Position numbers and translations under genes: made by a program
Assembly: GCA_016235445.1 (NCBI GenBank)
Contig: JACRLB010000042.1
Span: 1 to 64,000, forward strand
Direction: 5' to 3'
DNA length: 64,000 nucleotides
Source of the DNA: Chloroflexota bacterium
Lineage (GTDB): Bacteria > Chloroflexota > Anaerolineae > Anaerolineales > Villigracilaceae
Notes under the pieces: generated by a model
Seen by the model: only the letters and a program-made list of their open reading frames with translations
Database searches by the model: none
What the model was told of the DNA's origin: nothing
Shown here: piece by piece, positions 40,633 to 50,292 of the stretch
Layout: each line of letters opens with the position of its first letter
How positions within the stretch are numbered: the first letter of the stretch is position 1

Positions 40633-40881
40633 CTAAAACGCATATACAGGCACAACAACCTTGCGAGCGGCGGCTCTTCGCCCACGAATGTTTTCCGCGA
40701 CGGTTTTCAGCACGTTTGCGGCAAAATAGCGCGTGCCGCATTCCATACACACCCCCGCAGGGACGTTTTCGATTAAAACGTATTCGCCTTTGACTTTGCG
40801 ATACAAGGTCACGCGCTTTTCAACGATTCGACCTTCGCAATATTCGCAAGTTTCGTCTTGCCAAAAGTTTGTAGTTTCCAT
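40633..40881 (-). CDS. YgiT-type zinc-finger antitoxin
   Basis: 82-residue protein starting METTNFWQDE with two CxxC pairs: CEYC near residue 12 and CMEC near 48. This is the MqsA/YgiT-type N-terminal zinc finger, followed by a short basic tail (RGRRAAARKVVVPVYAF). It lacks the C-terminal HTH domain of E. coli MqsA. It lies just downstream of a DUF4258 gene, the common order in which toxin precedes antitoxin. An upstream ATG at 40908 would overlap the toxin gene and cannot be excluded. Confidence 0.75.
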   Translation of the reverse strand: METTNFWQDETCEYCEGRIVEKRVTLYRKVKGEYVLIENVPAGVCMECGTRYFAANVLKTVAENIRGRRAAARKVVVPVYAF

Positions 40882-40888
40882 AGGATTT

Positions 40889-41161
40889 TTATTTCGATTG
40901 ATCTTCATACACAGTGATGACGCGAATCTTGCCGCCATTCGTAAAGCGACAGACAGCTCCAATTGCGCGTCCATCCAAAGATTTGCCGATGATTTCAAAT
41001 TTTTGTTCTTTGGGCCAGGTCTTTCTGATCTTGCCTGTCAAAATGCCGCTTTCGACATCATAGATATCAAATCCATCCTGCATGGCTTCATCGTCTGCGT
41101 GCTCGGTCAAATAATAAAGGCCGTTTTGAACCAAAGCGCGGATTTCAGAGATTCTGCTCAC
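40889..41161 (-). CDS. DUF4258 protein, probable toxin of a type II TA pair
   Basis: 90 residues with the DUF4258 pattern: LTEHADDEAMQDGF (the His-Asp segment), IYDVESGILTGKI, and GRAIGAVCRFTNGGKIRVITVYE. These proteins share a small RelE/BrnT-like fold and are often paired with YgiT-type antitoxins. The GTG start at 41161 has AAGGAA upstream, and a TATAAT box 30 bases further gives a conventional leader. Toxin activity is inferred from the pairing. Confidence 0.75.
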   Translation of the reverse strand: MSRISEIRALVQNGLYYLTEHADDEAMQDGFDIYDVESGILTGKIRKTWPKEQKFEIIGKSLDGRAIGAVCRFTNGGKIRVITVYEDQSK

Positions 41162-41190
41162 AGAGGATTCCTTGTTTCCGAAGTTTGCTC

Positions 41191-41196
41191 ATTATA
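41191..41196 (-). promoter_or_regulatory. -10 box of the DUF4258/YgiT operon
   Basis: TATAAT on the minus strand, about 30 bases before the GTG start. Unlike many genes here, this one has room for a ribosome site. Confidence 0.5.
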
Positions 41197-41254
41197 AACC
41201 CATTTCTGCAATGATATGCTTGAAAAATACAGCATATTTTTTGCTTTGTTTTTT

Positions 41255-43993
41255 TCACTTTTTCAATTTTTTCCCCAACTCCATCACCCCAAACACAACC
41301 ACACCCGCCCCCGCCGCAATGGACAGGTCGCATCCGCTCAATGGAATCACCTCAAAGAAATTTGCCAGCACCGGGATATATAAAACAGCCAGTTGCAAAG
41401 CAACCACCAGCAAAGCCATGCCCGCCATCACTGGATTGCTCAATAGACCCATCTTGAATAATGACTCCTTTGCAGAGCGCGAAGCCAAAGCCTGAAAGAC
41501 CTGCATGAATGCCAGCGAGGTGAAGATCATCGTCTGCCATTCGGAGCGGGCGGTGAAAAAATACCAGGAGCCGAGTCCCAAAGCGAGAGCGCCGATCAGC
41601 GCGCCAACCCAAATCGTTTGTACACCCGCGCCGCGCGAGAAGACTCCTTCGGTGGGCGAGTGTGGCTTGCGCTTCATCGTATCAGGTTCGGGATTCTCCA
41701 CACCCATGCCGAGGCCGAGCAGGCCGTCGGTGAGGAGATTCAGCCACAGCAATTGCAAGGGAAGCAGTGGCAAAGGCTTTCCTAAAAATGGAGCGATCAA
41801 CATCACCAACACTTTGCCGATATTGCCCGCCACACTAAACCGCACGAACTTGCGGATGTTGTCATAAATGGTGCGGCCTTCCTGCACGGCGGCAACGATG
41901 GTCGCAAAATTGTCGTCGAGCAAAACCATATCCGAGGCTTCCTTGGAAACATCCGTGCCAGCGATGCCCATCGCCACACCGATGTCCGCTTTGCGGAGGG
42001 CGGGCGCGTCGTTCACACCGTCGCCCGTCATCGAAACAATGTGACCCTTCGCTTGCAAAGCCTGCACGATCTTCAATTTATGCTCTGGCGCAACCCGCGC
42101 AAAAATATTTACTTCGTCCACCACATTTTTCAATTCGTCGAAAGATAAACTTTCGAGTTCAACACCCGTCAATGCTTTTATGCTTGAAGCGGCATCCTCG
42201 CCGCCGGAGATGGCGGCTGGAGCAGAAACAATGCCCAATTGACGCGCGATCTCGATTGCCGTCAACGGATGGTCGCCCGTAATCATCACAGGCCGAATGC
42301 CAGCGGCGCGGCAAGCCGCCACGGCATCCTTCACTTCGTTGCGCGGCGGGTCGATCATGCCGAACAAGCCAACAATCGTCAGGTTCTGTTCAAGGTCAGT
42401 TTGGATGATTTCAGGGATGGAGTTCATCAGACGAAATGCCACGCCGAGGACTCGCATCCCCTTTTTGGCAAGGCGATCATTCGCCGCTTCGATTCTTAAC
42501 CTCCATTCTGCATCCAGTTTCAGGGACTTTCCCTCCATCCAAACATGGCTCGCCGCGTCGAGCAACCCATCCACACTGCCTTTCGTGAAGGCAATGTATC
42601 GTTTGTCTCCGATCTCCAGGCCAGATAACACGGTCGGGTCGTATTGACCCAAATGATGGACGGTGGTCATGCGTTTGCGTTCTGAGTCAAAGGGAAGTTC
42701 TGCCGCGCGCGGGAAGGATGAATCGAGAGTCCCTTTCCAATAGCCCATTTTTGCGCCAGCCACCACCAACGCGCCTTCGGTCGGGTCGCCCAGGGTGTGG
42801 AAGCGGTCGTCACCGGTGTCGATCAACTTCGCGTCATTGCAGAGCGCGCCGCCGATCACTGCCAGCGAAAGGGATGATTGGACTGGCGCACCCAGCCCAC
42901 GGGTAGTGCGAAGCGAGCCGGAGCGTTCCATCGTTTCTGTTAAATCTATCGCATGTTCGGCCACATCCAGCACAACGACCGTCATCCTGTTTTCGGTGAG
43001 CGTGCCTGTTTTGTCGGAACAAATGACCGTGACCGAGCCGAGCGTTTCGACGGCTGGCAATTTGCGGATGAGCGCTTCATGTTGCAACATGCGTTGCGCG
43101 CCGAGCGCGAGGGTGATGGTGACGACAGCGGGCAGGCCTTCGGGGACGATGGCGACGGCCACGCTGACCGCCGTGAGCAGAATGTGACGGATTTCGTCGC
43201 CGCGCAGGATGCCCAAAATAAAAATTAATGCGGCGATGACTATGCCGATCAGCGCAAGGTTTTTGCCGAGCGCACCCAGCCTGCGTTGCAGTGGAGTCTG
43301 TTCATGTTTTATTTGTTGAATGAGGTCTGCGATCTTGCCGAGTTCGGTGTTCATGCCGGTGGCAACCGCCAGCGCGAGTCCGCGCCCCTGGGTGACGATG
43401 CTTCCCATGTAGGCCATGTTGCGGCGGTCGCCGAGAGGCAGTTCTTCATTGGAGAGAGCGGCGGTATGTTTTTCGATGGATTCCGATTCGCCCGTGAGCG
43501 CGGCTTCCTGAATTCGCAAGTTGACGGCTTCGAGCAAGCGCAAGTCGGCTGGGATGACGTTGCCTGTTTCGAGTTGAATGATGTCGCCGGGCACAAGTTC
43601 GTTTGCAGAGATTTCCTGCAAGTCGCCGTTGCGCCACACCCGCACATTCGGCACGGACATTTTTTTCAACGCGGCAATTGCTTTCTCGGCGCGGTATTCC
43701 TGCGAAAAACCAAGCAGGGCATACAGCCCAACGATGGCGAGAATTGCGATTGTGTTTTTTGTGTCGCCGAGCAGGCCTGCCACAAGCGCCGCGCCGATGA
43801 GAATTAAAACCATCGTGGCGGTCACTTGCTCCCACAAAATTTGGAAGGCCGTCCGCCCGCCGCGTTCGGTGAGTTCATTGTGACCGTATTGCGCGAGCCG
43901 CTCGGCGGCTTGCGTGGAGGTTAATCCATTTTCGGAAGAGGAGTCGAGTTCCGCCAAAATTTGGGAAATATCGGTAATGTGCCAGTTTGTCAT
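41255..43993 (-). CDS. P-type cation-transporting ATPase, Ca2+ (type IIA) class
   Basis: 912 residues with the full P-type plan: N-terminal cation-ATPase domain (GLTSTQAAERLAQYGHNEL), actuator TGES in ALTGESESI, helix 4 PEGLPAVVTITLALG, phosphorylation site CSDKTGTLTENRM, and hinge TGDGVNDAPALRKADIGVAMG. PEGLP and the helix-6 NLLTDGLLGLGMG fit the SERCA/PMR1-type Ca2+ (or Mn2+) pumps. About ten membrane helices are expected. The mRNA is probably leaderless (TAAAAT six bases before ATG). It is flanked upstream by the second MITE-like copy. Confidence 0.92.
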   Translation of the reverse strand: MTNWHITDISQILAELDSSSENGLTSTQAAERLAQYGHNELTERGGRTAFQILWEQVTATMVLILIGAALVAGLLGDTKNTIAILAIVGLYALLGFSQEYRAEKAIAALKKMSVPNVRVWRNGDLQEISANELVPGDIIQLETGNVIPADLRLLEAVNLRIQEAALTGESESIEKHTAALSNEELPLGDRRNMAYMGSIVTQGRGLALAVATGMNTELGKIADLIQQIKHEQTPLQRRLGALGKNLALIGIVIAALIFILGILRGDEIRHILLTAVSVAVAIVPEGLPAVVTITLALGAQRMLQHEALIRKLPAVETLGSVTVICSDKTGTLTENRMTVVVLDVAEHAIDLTETMERSGSLRTTRGLGAPVQSSLSLAVIGGALCNDAKLIDTGDDRFHTLGDPTEGALVVAGAKMGYWKGTLDSSFPRAAELPFDSERKRMTTVHHLGQYDPTVLSGLEIGDKRYIAFTKGSVDGLLDAASHVWMEGKSLKLDAEWRLRIEAANDRLAKKGMRVLGVAFRLMNSIPEIIQTDLEQNLTIVGLFGMIDPPRNEVKDAVAACRAAGIRPVMITGDHPLTAIEIARQLGIVSAPAAISGGEDAASSIKALTGVELESLSFDELKNVVDEVNIFARVAPEHKLKIVQALQAKGHIVSMTGDGVNDAPALRKADIGVAMGIAGTDVSKEASDMVLLDDNFATIVAAVQEGRTIYDNIRKFVRFSVAGNIGKVLVMLIAPFLGKPLPLLPLQLLWLNLLTDGLLGLGMGVENPEPDTMKRKPHSPTEGVFSRGAGVQTIWVGALIGALALGLGSWYFFTARSEWQTMIFTSLAFMQVFQALASRSAKESLFKMGLLSNPVMAGMALLVVALQLAVLYIPVLANFFEVIPLSGCDLSIAAGAGVVVFGVMELGKKLKK

Positions 43994-43999
43994 AGGGGG

Positions 44000-44005
44000 A
44001 TTTTA
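44000..44005 (-). promoter_or_regulatory. -10 box for leaderless P-type ATPase gene
   Basis: TAAAAT on the minus strand ends six bases before the ATG. Confidence 0.5.
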
Positions 44006-44036
44006 CAAGAAAAACATGAGCGGGGGGTTATTAATA

Positions 44037-44162
44037 CACCTTACGCGCCCTCATCCCCAGCCCTTCCCCTCCGCTTTGCGGGGGAAGGGAGTCCCCTCTC
44101 CCTTCGGGAGAGGGTTAGGGTGAGGGAAAACACGCGCATTTTCCTAAAACTGCGCAAGGTGA
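44037..44162. mobile_element. MITE-like palindromic element, copy 2
   Basis: Starts CACCTTACGCG and ends TGCGCAAGGTGA. The interior CCTTCCCCTCCGCTTTGCGG and CCTCTCCCTTCGGGAGAGG blocks are the same as in 39796-39923. Bases outside the ends are AT-rich (TTATTAATA left, ATTATTAAA right). Confidence 0.75.
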
Positions 44163-44171
44163 ATTATTAAA

Positions 44172-44204
44172 AAACCTCCGAGTTCTTCAAGAACTTGGAG
44201 GTTT
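44172..44204. terminator. Terminator of the oxoamine synthase gene
   Basis: AAACCTCC...AGTTC and GAACT...GGAGGTTT form a near-perfect stem of about 14 bp. An A-run on its left reads as Ts on the minus strand. Confidence 0.75.
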
Positions 44205-44255
44205 GGTTTGTACGCGATAGTTTCGATTGGTCAATCGTCAGGCTGTAAGCGTGAC

Positions 44256-45467
44256 CTACTTGATGACGCCCAGCTTTTTGCCCGCTTCACCGATGATGTC
44301 CATTGCGCGTTCGATCTCGCTTGGGTCATGCGCGGCGGTGACGGTGGCACGCAAACGCGCCAATCCCTCCTGCACGGCGGGGGAGACAACGGGGAGAACG
44401 AAGACATCCTGATGCTGAGCTTCGCGAGTCATTTCGAAAGCCACATCATCCTGCCCGCATAGCACGGGGACGATGGCGGTCTCGGTCAACAGGGTGTCGA
44501 AGCCCATGCTCTTCAAACCGCCGATGAATTGTTTTGTGTTTTCGTTCAAACGTTCGATGCGCCACGGTTCATCCAAAATGACTTTGAAGGCTTCGTTCGC
44601 GGCGGCGGCCTGGGCAGGCGGCAGGGCCGCAGAGAAGATGTACGCGCGGCTGGCATGGCGCAGGTAGGTGATGATGTCTTCCTTCGCGGCCACATACCCG
44701 CCCACAGAGGGGATGGTCTTGCTGAGTGTGCCCATCTTAATGTCAATGGCGCCGTACATGTTGTAATATTCTTCGATGCCTGTGCCTTTTTCACCGAGCA
44801 CACCCAGGGAATGGGCCTCGTCGATCATCAGCCAGGCGCTGTATTTTTTGCACAACTCCACCATTTTGGGCAGGTCAATGATGTCGCCGTCCATGCTGAA
44901 GACCGAGTCCGCGACCACCATTTTGGCAACATCCGCGGGAGCGTTTTTGAGCAGGCCTTCGAGGTGCTCCATGTCATTATGGCGGAAGCGGCGGAACTCT
45001 GCGCCAGACATCAAACAGCCATCTACAATGGAAGCGTGGTTGATCTTGTCTGAGAAAACGTAGTCGCCGCGTCCCATCATAGTGGAGATGACGGTCAGGT
45101 TGGTGGCATAGCCTGAAGTGTAGGTGATGGCGGCTTCTTCGTGCTTGAAGTTTGCAATCGTTTCTTCGAGTTCGTTGTGAATGGTCAGTGTGCCAGCCAG
45201 CGTGCGCACGCCGTTTGTGCCAGTGCCGAATTTGTCCACGGCTTTTTTGGCGGCTTCGTTAATGCGTGGGTGGCCGACCAGCCCCAGGTAGCTGTAGGAA
45301 GCGTACATGCCCATTTCGCGTCCGCGCACGCGCACTTTCGCTCCGCCCATCATCTCTTCTATGGGCTGATTGTAGAAATACAGATCATTTGTCTTAAGAT
45401 AATGAATGCGGTCAGTCATCGCCTTGATGCGGCGTGTCACGGCATCATTCGTGTTGTGGAAATCCAT
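44256..45467 (-). CDS. Alpha-oxoamine synthase (KBL/BioF/SPT family)
   Basis: 403-residue PLP enzyme condensing an amino acid with an acyl-CoA. Features are SYSYLGLVGHPRI, GTGTNGVRTLAGTLTIHNELE, the cofactor region DKINHASIVDG, VADSVFSMDGDIIDLP, LMIDEAHSLGVLGEKGTG, and the Schiff-base lysine in TLSKTIPSVGGY. Members are glycine C-acetyltransferase, 8-amino-7-oxononanoate synthase and serine palmitoyltransferase. An N-terminal extension of about 30 residues and the absence of biotin genes nearby make BioF less likely; I cannot decide between the others. A GGAGG site supports the start. Confidence 0.85.
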   Translation of the reverse strand: MDFHNTNDAVTRRIKAMTDRIHYLKTNDLYFYNQPIEEMMGGAKVRVRGREMGMYASYSYLGLVGHPRINEAAKKAVDKFGTGTNGVRTLAGTLTIHNELEETIANFKHEEAAITYTSGYATNLTVISTMMGRGDYVFSDKINHASIVDGCLMSGAEFRRFRHNDMEHLEGLLKNAPADVAKMVVADSVFSMDGDIIDLPKMVELCKKYSAWLMIDEAHSLGVLGEKGTGIEEYYNMYGAIDIKMGTLSKTIPSVGGYVAAKEDIITYLRHASRAYIFSAALPPAQAAAANEAFKVILDEPWRIERLNENTKQFIGGLKSMGFDTLLTETAIVPVLCGQDDVAFEMTREAQHQDVFVLPVVSPAVQEGLARLRATVTAAHDPSEIERAMDIIGEAGKKLGVIK

Positions 45468-45535
45468 GTAAAAGCCTCCGAAGCAGAATGGCGTAAGTTT
45501 GTAACTGCTCAGGCAAGCACCTGTGTGTTCCGTGC

Positions 45536-45665
45536 CCGCCTGGACGTAAACGTCCAGGCTATCTTTACAAAGTCCGCTAAAGCGGACTCATCGTCCCCGT
45601 ATGGGGAAGTCGCCTTTAGGCGACTTTGTAAAATAGCCGTGGGCTTTAGCCTACGGCGGAGCAAG
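45536..45665. repeat. Cluster of short GC hairpins
   Basis: Consecutive perfect or near-perfect palindromes: GCCTGGACGTAAACGTCCAGGC, AGTCCGCTAAAGCGGACT, TCCCCGTATGGGGA, AAGTCGCCTTTAGGCGACTT, and CCGTGGGCTTTAGCCTACGG. Each has a stem of 6-9 bp and a small loop, and three share the TTTA/TAAA loop. It occupies the 271-bp gap between ligA and the synthase gene. No reading frame in it looks coding. Confidence 0.8.
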
Positions 45666-45738
45666 GCGCCCGAGTAGTTACGTAAGTTTAGCCGAGGGGA
45701 TGCTTTCTGTCTAGCGGATGGCTGAAAGCTGTCCGCTT

Positions 45739-47853
<2,115 letters not shown>

Positions 47854-48186
47854 TCAATCTATTTTTTTCAAAATATCGGAAGGCGGGCGCGAGAGCGGAC
47901 GGGTCATTGCCGAGAGGCGGGATTCGTAAAAGGTTTCGTCTGCGTTCGAAAATCTCGAGGGTGTAAATAATTTTCGTTCCACGAGGATGTCTGCGATTCT
48001 TTTGGCCTGGTCTCGTGTGAATTCAAGTTTTTCCGCGAACTCCGTCAGGCTGAAACGGCCCAGGCGGATGACGGCATTCAACGCCGAACGAAGCGGCTCG
48101 GAAAACAGGACAACATCCGAGGGACGAATATCCTCTTCCCGCGCTTCAAGTTCTTTAAGGGCTGTCTGAAAAAGTGATTCGCTCAT
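47854..48186 (-). CDS. Small probable winged-helix partner of a MinD-like ATPase
   Basis: 110 residues. The middle (RSALNAVIRLGRFSLTEFAEKLEFTRDQAKRIADILVERKLF) has the helix spacing of a winged-helix unit, with a charged N-terminus and a basic C-terminal tail. It lies 25 bases downstream of a MinD/ParA-like gene on the same strand and has an AAGGAG site. A similar arrangement occurs beside the second MinD-like gene (53272-53646). Family not recognised; an adaptor or DNA-binding role is a guess from context. Confidence 0.65.
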   Translation of the reverse strand: MSESLFQTALKELEAREEDIRPSDVVLFSEPLRSALNAVIRLGRFSLTEFAEKLEFTRDQAKRIADILVERKLFTPSRFSNADETFYESRLSAMTRPLSRPPSDILKKID

Positions 48187-48211
48187 GGCTTACTCCTTGC
48201 CAGAGACTGCC

Positions 48212-48967
48212 TCAGTCTTTGAGTTGATCCACAAGACTGCGCAAGCCCTTCGTCACCGGGTGATCGGGGAATCGGATCGAGAAAATACCTGAACTCGCAA
48301 GGGACATCATTTCATCAGAGTGGGGGAGCACCGCGCCCACTTTGGCTCCGTAGGTTTGTTCCACACGGGCGCGCACATCTTCAGGGTCGAGGGTGTTGGG
48401 AACTTTGTTCACCAGCATCAGCATCTTCGGCACGTCCAATTTTTTGGCAACATCCACGGTTACGGCTGTGCCCTGATAATCCTGTGAATCCGGGCGCAGG
48501 ATGATGACCAGCGCATTGGAGATGGCAATGGAAAGCAGGGTTTCTTCATTTAGACCAGGGTGGGTATCGATCAAAAGATAATCGAGTTTCAGTTTTTCCA
48601 CCACATCGCGGAAGCCGTCGTTGAGCAGTCCCACGTCATAGCCTTCGCGCAGGATGCGGGCAATTTCGCCTGCCTTGATGCTGGATGGAATCAGGAAGAC
48701 CTGTCCCTTAATCTCGCCGCCAATGTGGCCTGTCACATCATGGGCGGCGTCTTCGATGCCGCATTTGCCCCACAAATAATCATTCAGCGAATGAACCATT
48801 TCCGATTCATCGAGATTGAAAAGCACATGAATTCCAGGGGAATTAATATCCGTATCCACCACGCATACGCGTGAACCATCCACAGCCAGAAGCGCGGCAA
48901 TGTTTGCTGTGGTGTTTGATTTTCCCGTACCGCCGCGAAAAGAGTGAATCGAAATGATTTTGGACAT
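48212..48967 (-). CDS. MinD/ParA-like ATPase, copy 1
   Basis: 251-residue deviant-Walker ATPase. The P-loop SFRGGTGKSNTTAN carries Arg where the signature lysine of KGGxGK[ST] normally stands. VVDTDINSPGIHVLF (A' motif), LIDTHPGLNEETLLS (Walker B region) and LRPDSQDYQGTAVTVDVA follow. No C-terminal amphipathic MinD helix is seen. The product is closely related to the protein at 52249-53034. Start 48967 has GGAGAG upstream. It probably switches or positions a partner by ATP-dependent dimerisation; the cargo is unknown. Confidence 0.88.
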   Translation of the reverse strand: MSKIISIHSFRGGTGKSNTTANIAALLAVDGSRVCVVDTDINSPGIHVLFNLDESEMVHSLNDYLWGKCGIEDAAHDVTGHIGGEIKGQVFLIPSSIKAGEIARILREGYDVGLLNDGFRDVVEKLKLDYLLIDTHPGLNEETLLSIAISNALVIILRPDSQDYQGTAVTVDVAKKLDVPKMLMLVNKVPNTLDPEDVRARVEQTYGAKVGAVLPHSDEMMSLASSGIFSIRFPDHPVTKGLRSLVDQLKD

Positions 48968-49186
48968 CTTCTCTCCAGAGTTTTTTAATTTCGTAACGAT
49001 GGCTGACTCCACTGCAAAAAGGTCTTGCGTTTTTGAACTTCCTTCGTGGTTAAAAAAGGTTTTGCAGTGGCATCATAGCTTTTCCAGGATTATAGCCCAT
49101 CTAATTTGAAAGTCAATCACCCCTGATGTATGTTATATTCGATTGAAATTATCAACCCTTTTTCGTCATTATCAACCACAAACTAT
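48968..49186. promoter_or_regulatory. Divergent control region between MinD-like gene and ECF sigma gene
   Basis: An 11-bp perfect inverted repeat, CCACTGCAAAA (49009-49019) and TTTTGCAGTGG (49060-49070), lies near the MinD-like side. AT-rich sequence with TTATATT near 49133-49139 lies on the sigma side. No convincing -35/-10 pair is seen, which would fit control of the sigma gene by a non-housekeeping sigma. Confidence 0.4.
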
Positions 49187-49741
49187 ATGGAAAACACATT
49201 CAATCCAACCCTTCCAGACTCCACCGACGAACTCCTGATCCAGAATTTCAAAGATGGCCGCAAAGACGCATTCGACCTGCTCTACTACCGCCATCTTCCA
49301 AAAGTATACAAAAGGGTTCGTTACGTTATCCCTGAAAACGATGTGGAAGATGTGACCCAGGAAATCTTTATCGCGGCATTGAACTCCCTTTCGTCTTTTC
49401 GAGGCGACTCCAAATTCAGCACCTGGCTGCGCACTTTAACGAACTACAAAGTAGCCGAGTTTTACAGAAAGCGCAGCCGCAAACAGGAGCCGCCGCTTTC
49501 CCCGCTTTCGGACGCCGCCGCTTACACAACTGACAGCGCCGCCAAAACCATGGAGGAAAGAGTCTACCTTCAACGCGCGCTCCAAAACCTGCCCGAAAAT
49601 TACAAAGAAATCATCCTGCTTCGTTTTGCAGAAGACCTTCAATTCAATGAGATCGCCGAACTGACCAGCCAGAATCTTGAAGCCACAAAATCCCTTTTTC
49701 GCAGAGCCATTGCCGCGCTACGCACTCACCTGGAAAAATAA
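49187..49741 (+). CDS. ECF-type RNA polymerase sigma factor
   Basis: 184 residues with sigma region 2 (AFDLLYYRHLPKVYKRVRYVIP, then DVEDVTQEIFIAALNSLSSFRGDSKFSTWLRTL in overlapping segments) and region 4 (LPENYKEIILLRFAEDLQFNEIAELTS...ATKSLFRRAIAAL), joined by a short linker and without region 3, as in group 4 sigmas. The next gene, one base downstream, is a membrane protein of anti-sigma shape, followed by a PrsW-family protease. The start is taken at MENTFNP; an upstream in-frame ATG at 49130 is possible. Confidence 0.9.
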   Translation: MENTFNPTLPDSTDELLIQNFKDGRKDAFDLLYYRHLPKVYKRVRYVIPENDVEDVTQEIFIAALNSLSSFRGDSKFSTWLRTLTNYKVAEFYRKRSRKQEPPLSPLSDAAAYTTDSAAKTMEERVYLQRALQNLPENYKEIILLRFAEDLQFNEIAELTSQNLEATKSLFRRAIAALRTHLEK

Positions 49742-49742
49742 A

Positions 49743-50210
49743 ATGGATCAAACAAACACACCTCTCCATTCACAACAAGATGACCAACTGGCCGACTTTG
49801 CCGACCAGGTATTAAAAGGAAAGATGAAGTACCCCGCCTCTCCCCCGACCGATACCCTGCCCGGCCTCGAAGAAACGATTCTACGCCTGAGCAGTTCCTT
49901 CCCCCCCAACCCATTGGACGATGCCGCCGTCAAACAAATGCACGTGCGGCTCAAAGCCCGCATCCGCCGTGAAGAGCAGAGCGCCAAACCCTCCTTCTGG
50001 AAGAAGTGGTTTGGCAGAGATGTTTCTCCCCAGCTTGGGCTGGCGTTTGCCGTTCTTGCCATATTGGTTGTGGTGGTTATCAGCGCCCCGTCATTGACAA
50101 CCTCCGGCTCATCCACCGCTGGAACCGCATCTGCGCCGGTGAATATTTTTATCGCAGGTGGTTTGCTGTTGATGGTAGCCATCGCATTTTGGGTATCGCG
50201 CAGGAAATAA
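49743..50210 (+). CDS. Two-TM membrane protein, candidate anti-sigma factor
   Basis: 155 residues. The cytoplasmic N-terminal part of about 95 residues (DDQLADFADQVLKGKM, helical LDDAAVKQMHVRLKARIRRE) resembles the sigma-binding region of transmembrane anti-sigma factors. It is followed by a helix near 98-118, a short Ser/Thr/Ala loop outside, and a second helix near 133-151 ending in RRK. It lacks the HxxxCxxC zinc motif of ZAS factors. Position, one base after the sigma gene and before prsW, is the main support. Confidence 0.7.
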   Translation: MDQTNTPLHSQQDDQLADFADQVLKGKMKYPASPPTDTLPGLEETILRLSSSFPPNPLDDAAVKQMHVRLKARIRREEQSAKPSFWKKWFGRDVSPQLGLAFAVLAILVVVVISAPSLTTSGSSTAGTASAPVNIFIAGGLLLMVAIAFWVSRRK

Positions 50211-50280
50211 CCCCTGTTCTTCGATAAACCCCTCGCGGCGTCACCGTTTTTGTTTCCTTGCAGGGCCTATCCAGTTACGG

Positions 50281-50286
50281 TATTAT
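50281..50286 (+). promoter_or_regulatory. -10 box for a leaderless PrsW-like gene
   Basis: TATTAT ends six bases before the ATG at 50293. It suggests the protease and cNMP genes have their own start besides read-through from the sigma operon. Confidence 0.45.
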
Positions 50287-50292
50287 TCCTGC

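Noticed and set aside
45141-45677. 178-codon plus-strand frame across the oxoamine synthase start
   Set aside because: It is antisense to a conserved PLP enzyme and runs into a hairpin cluster; no motif.
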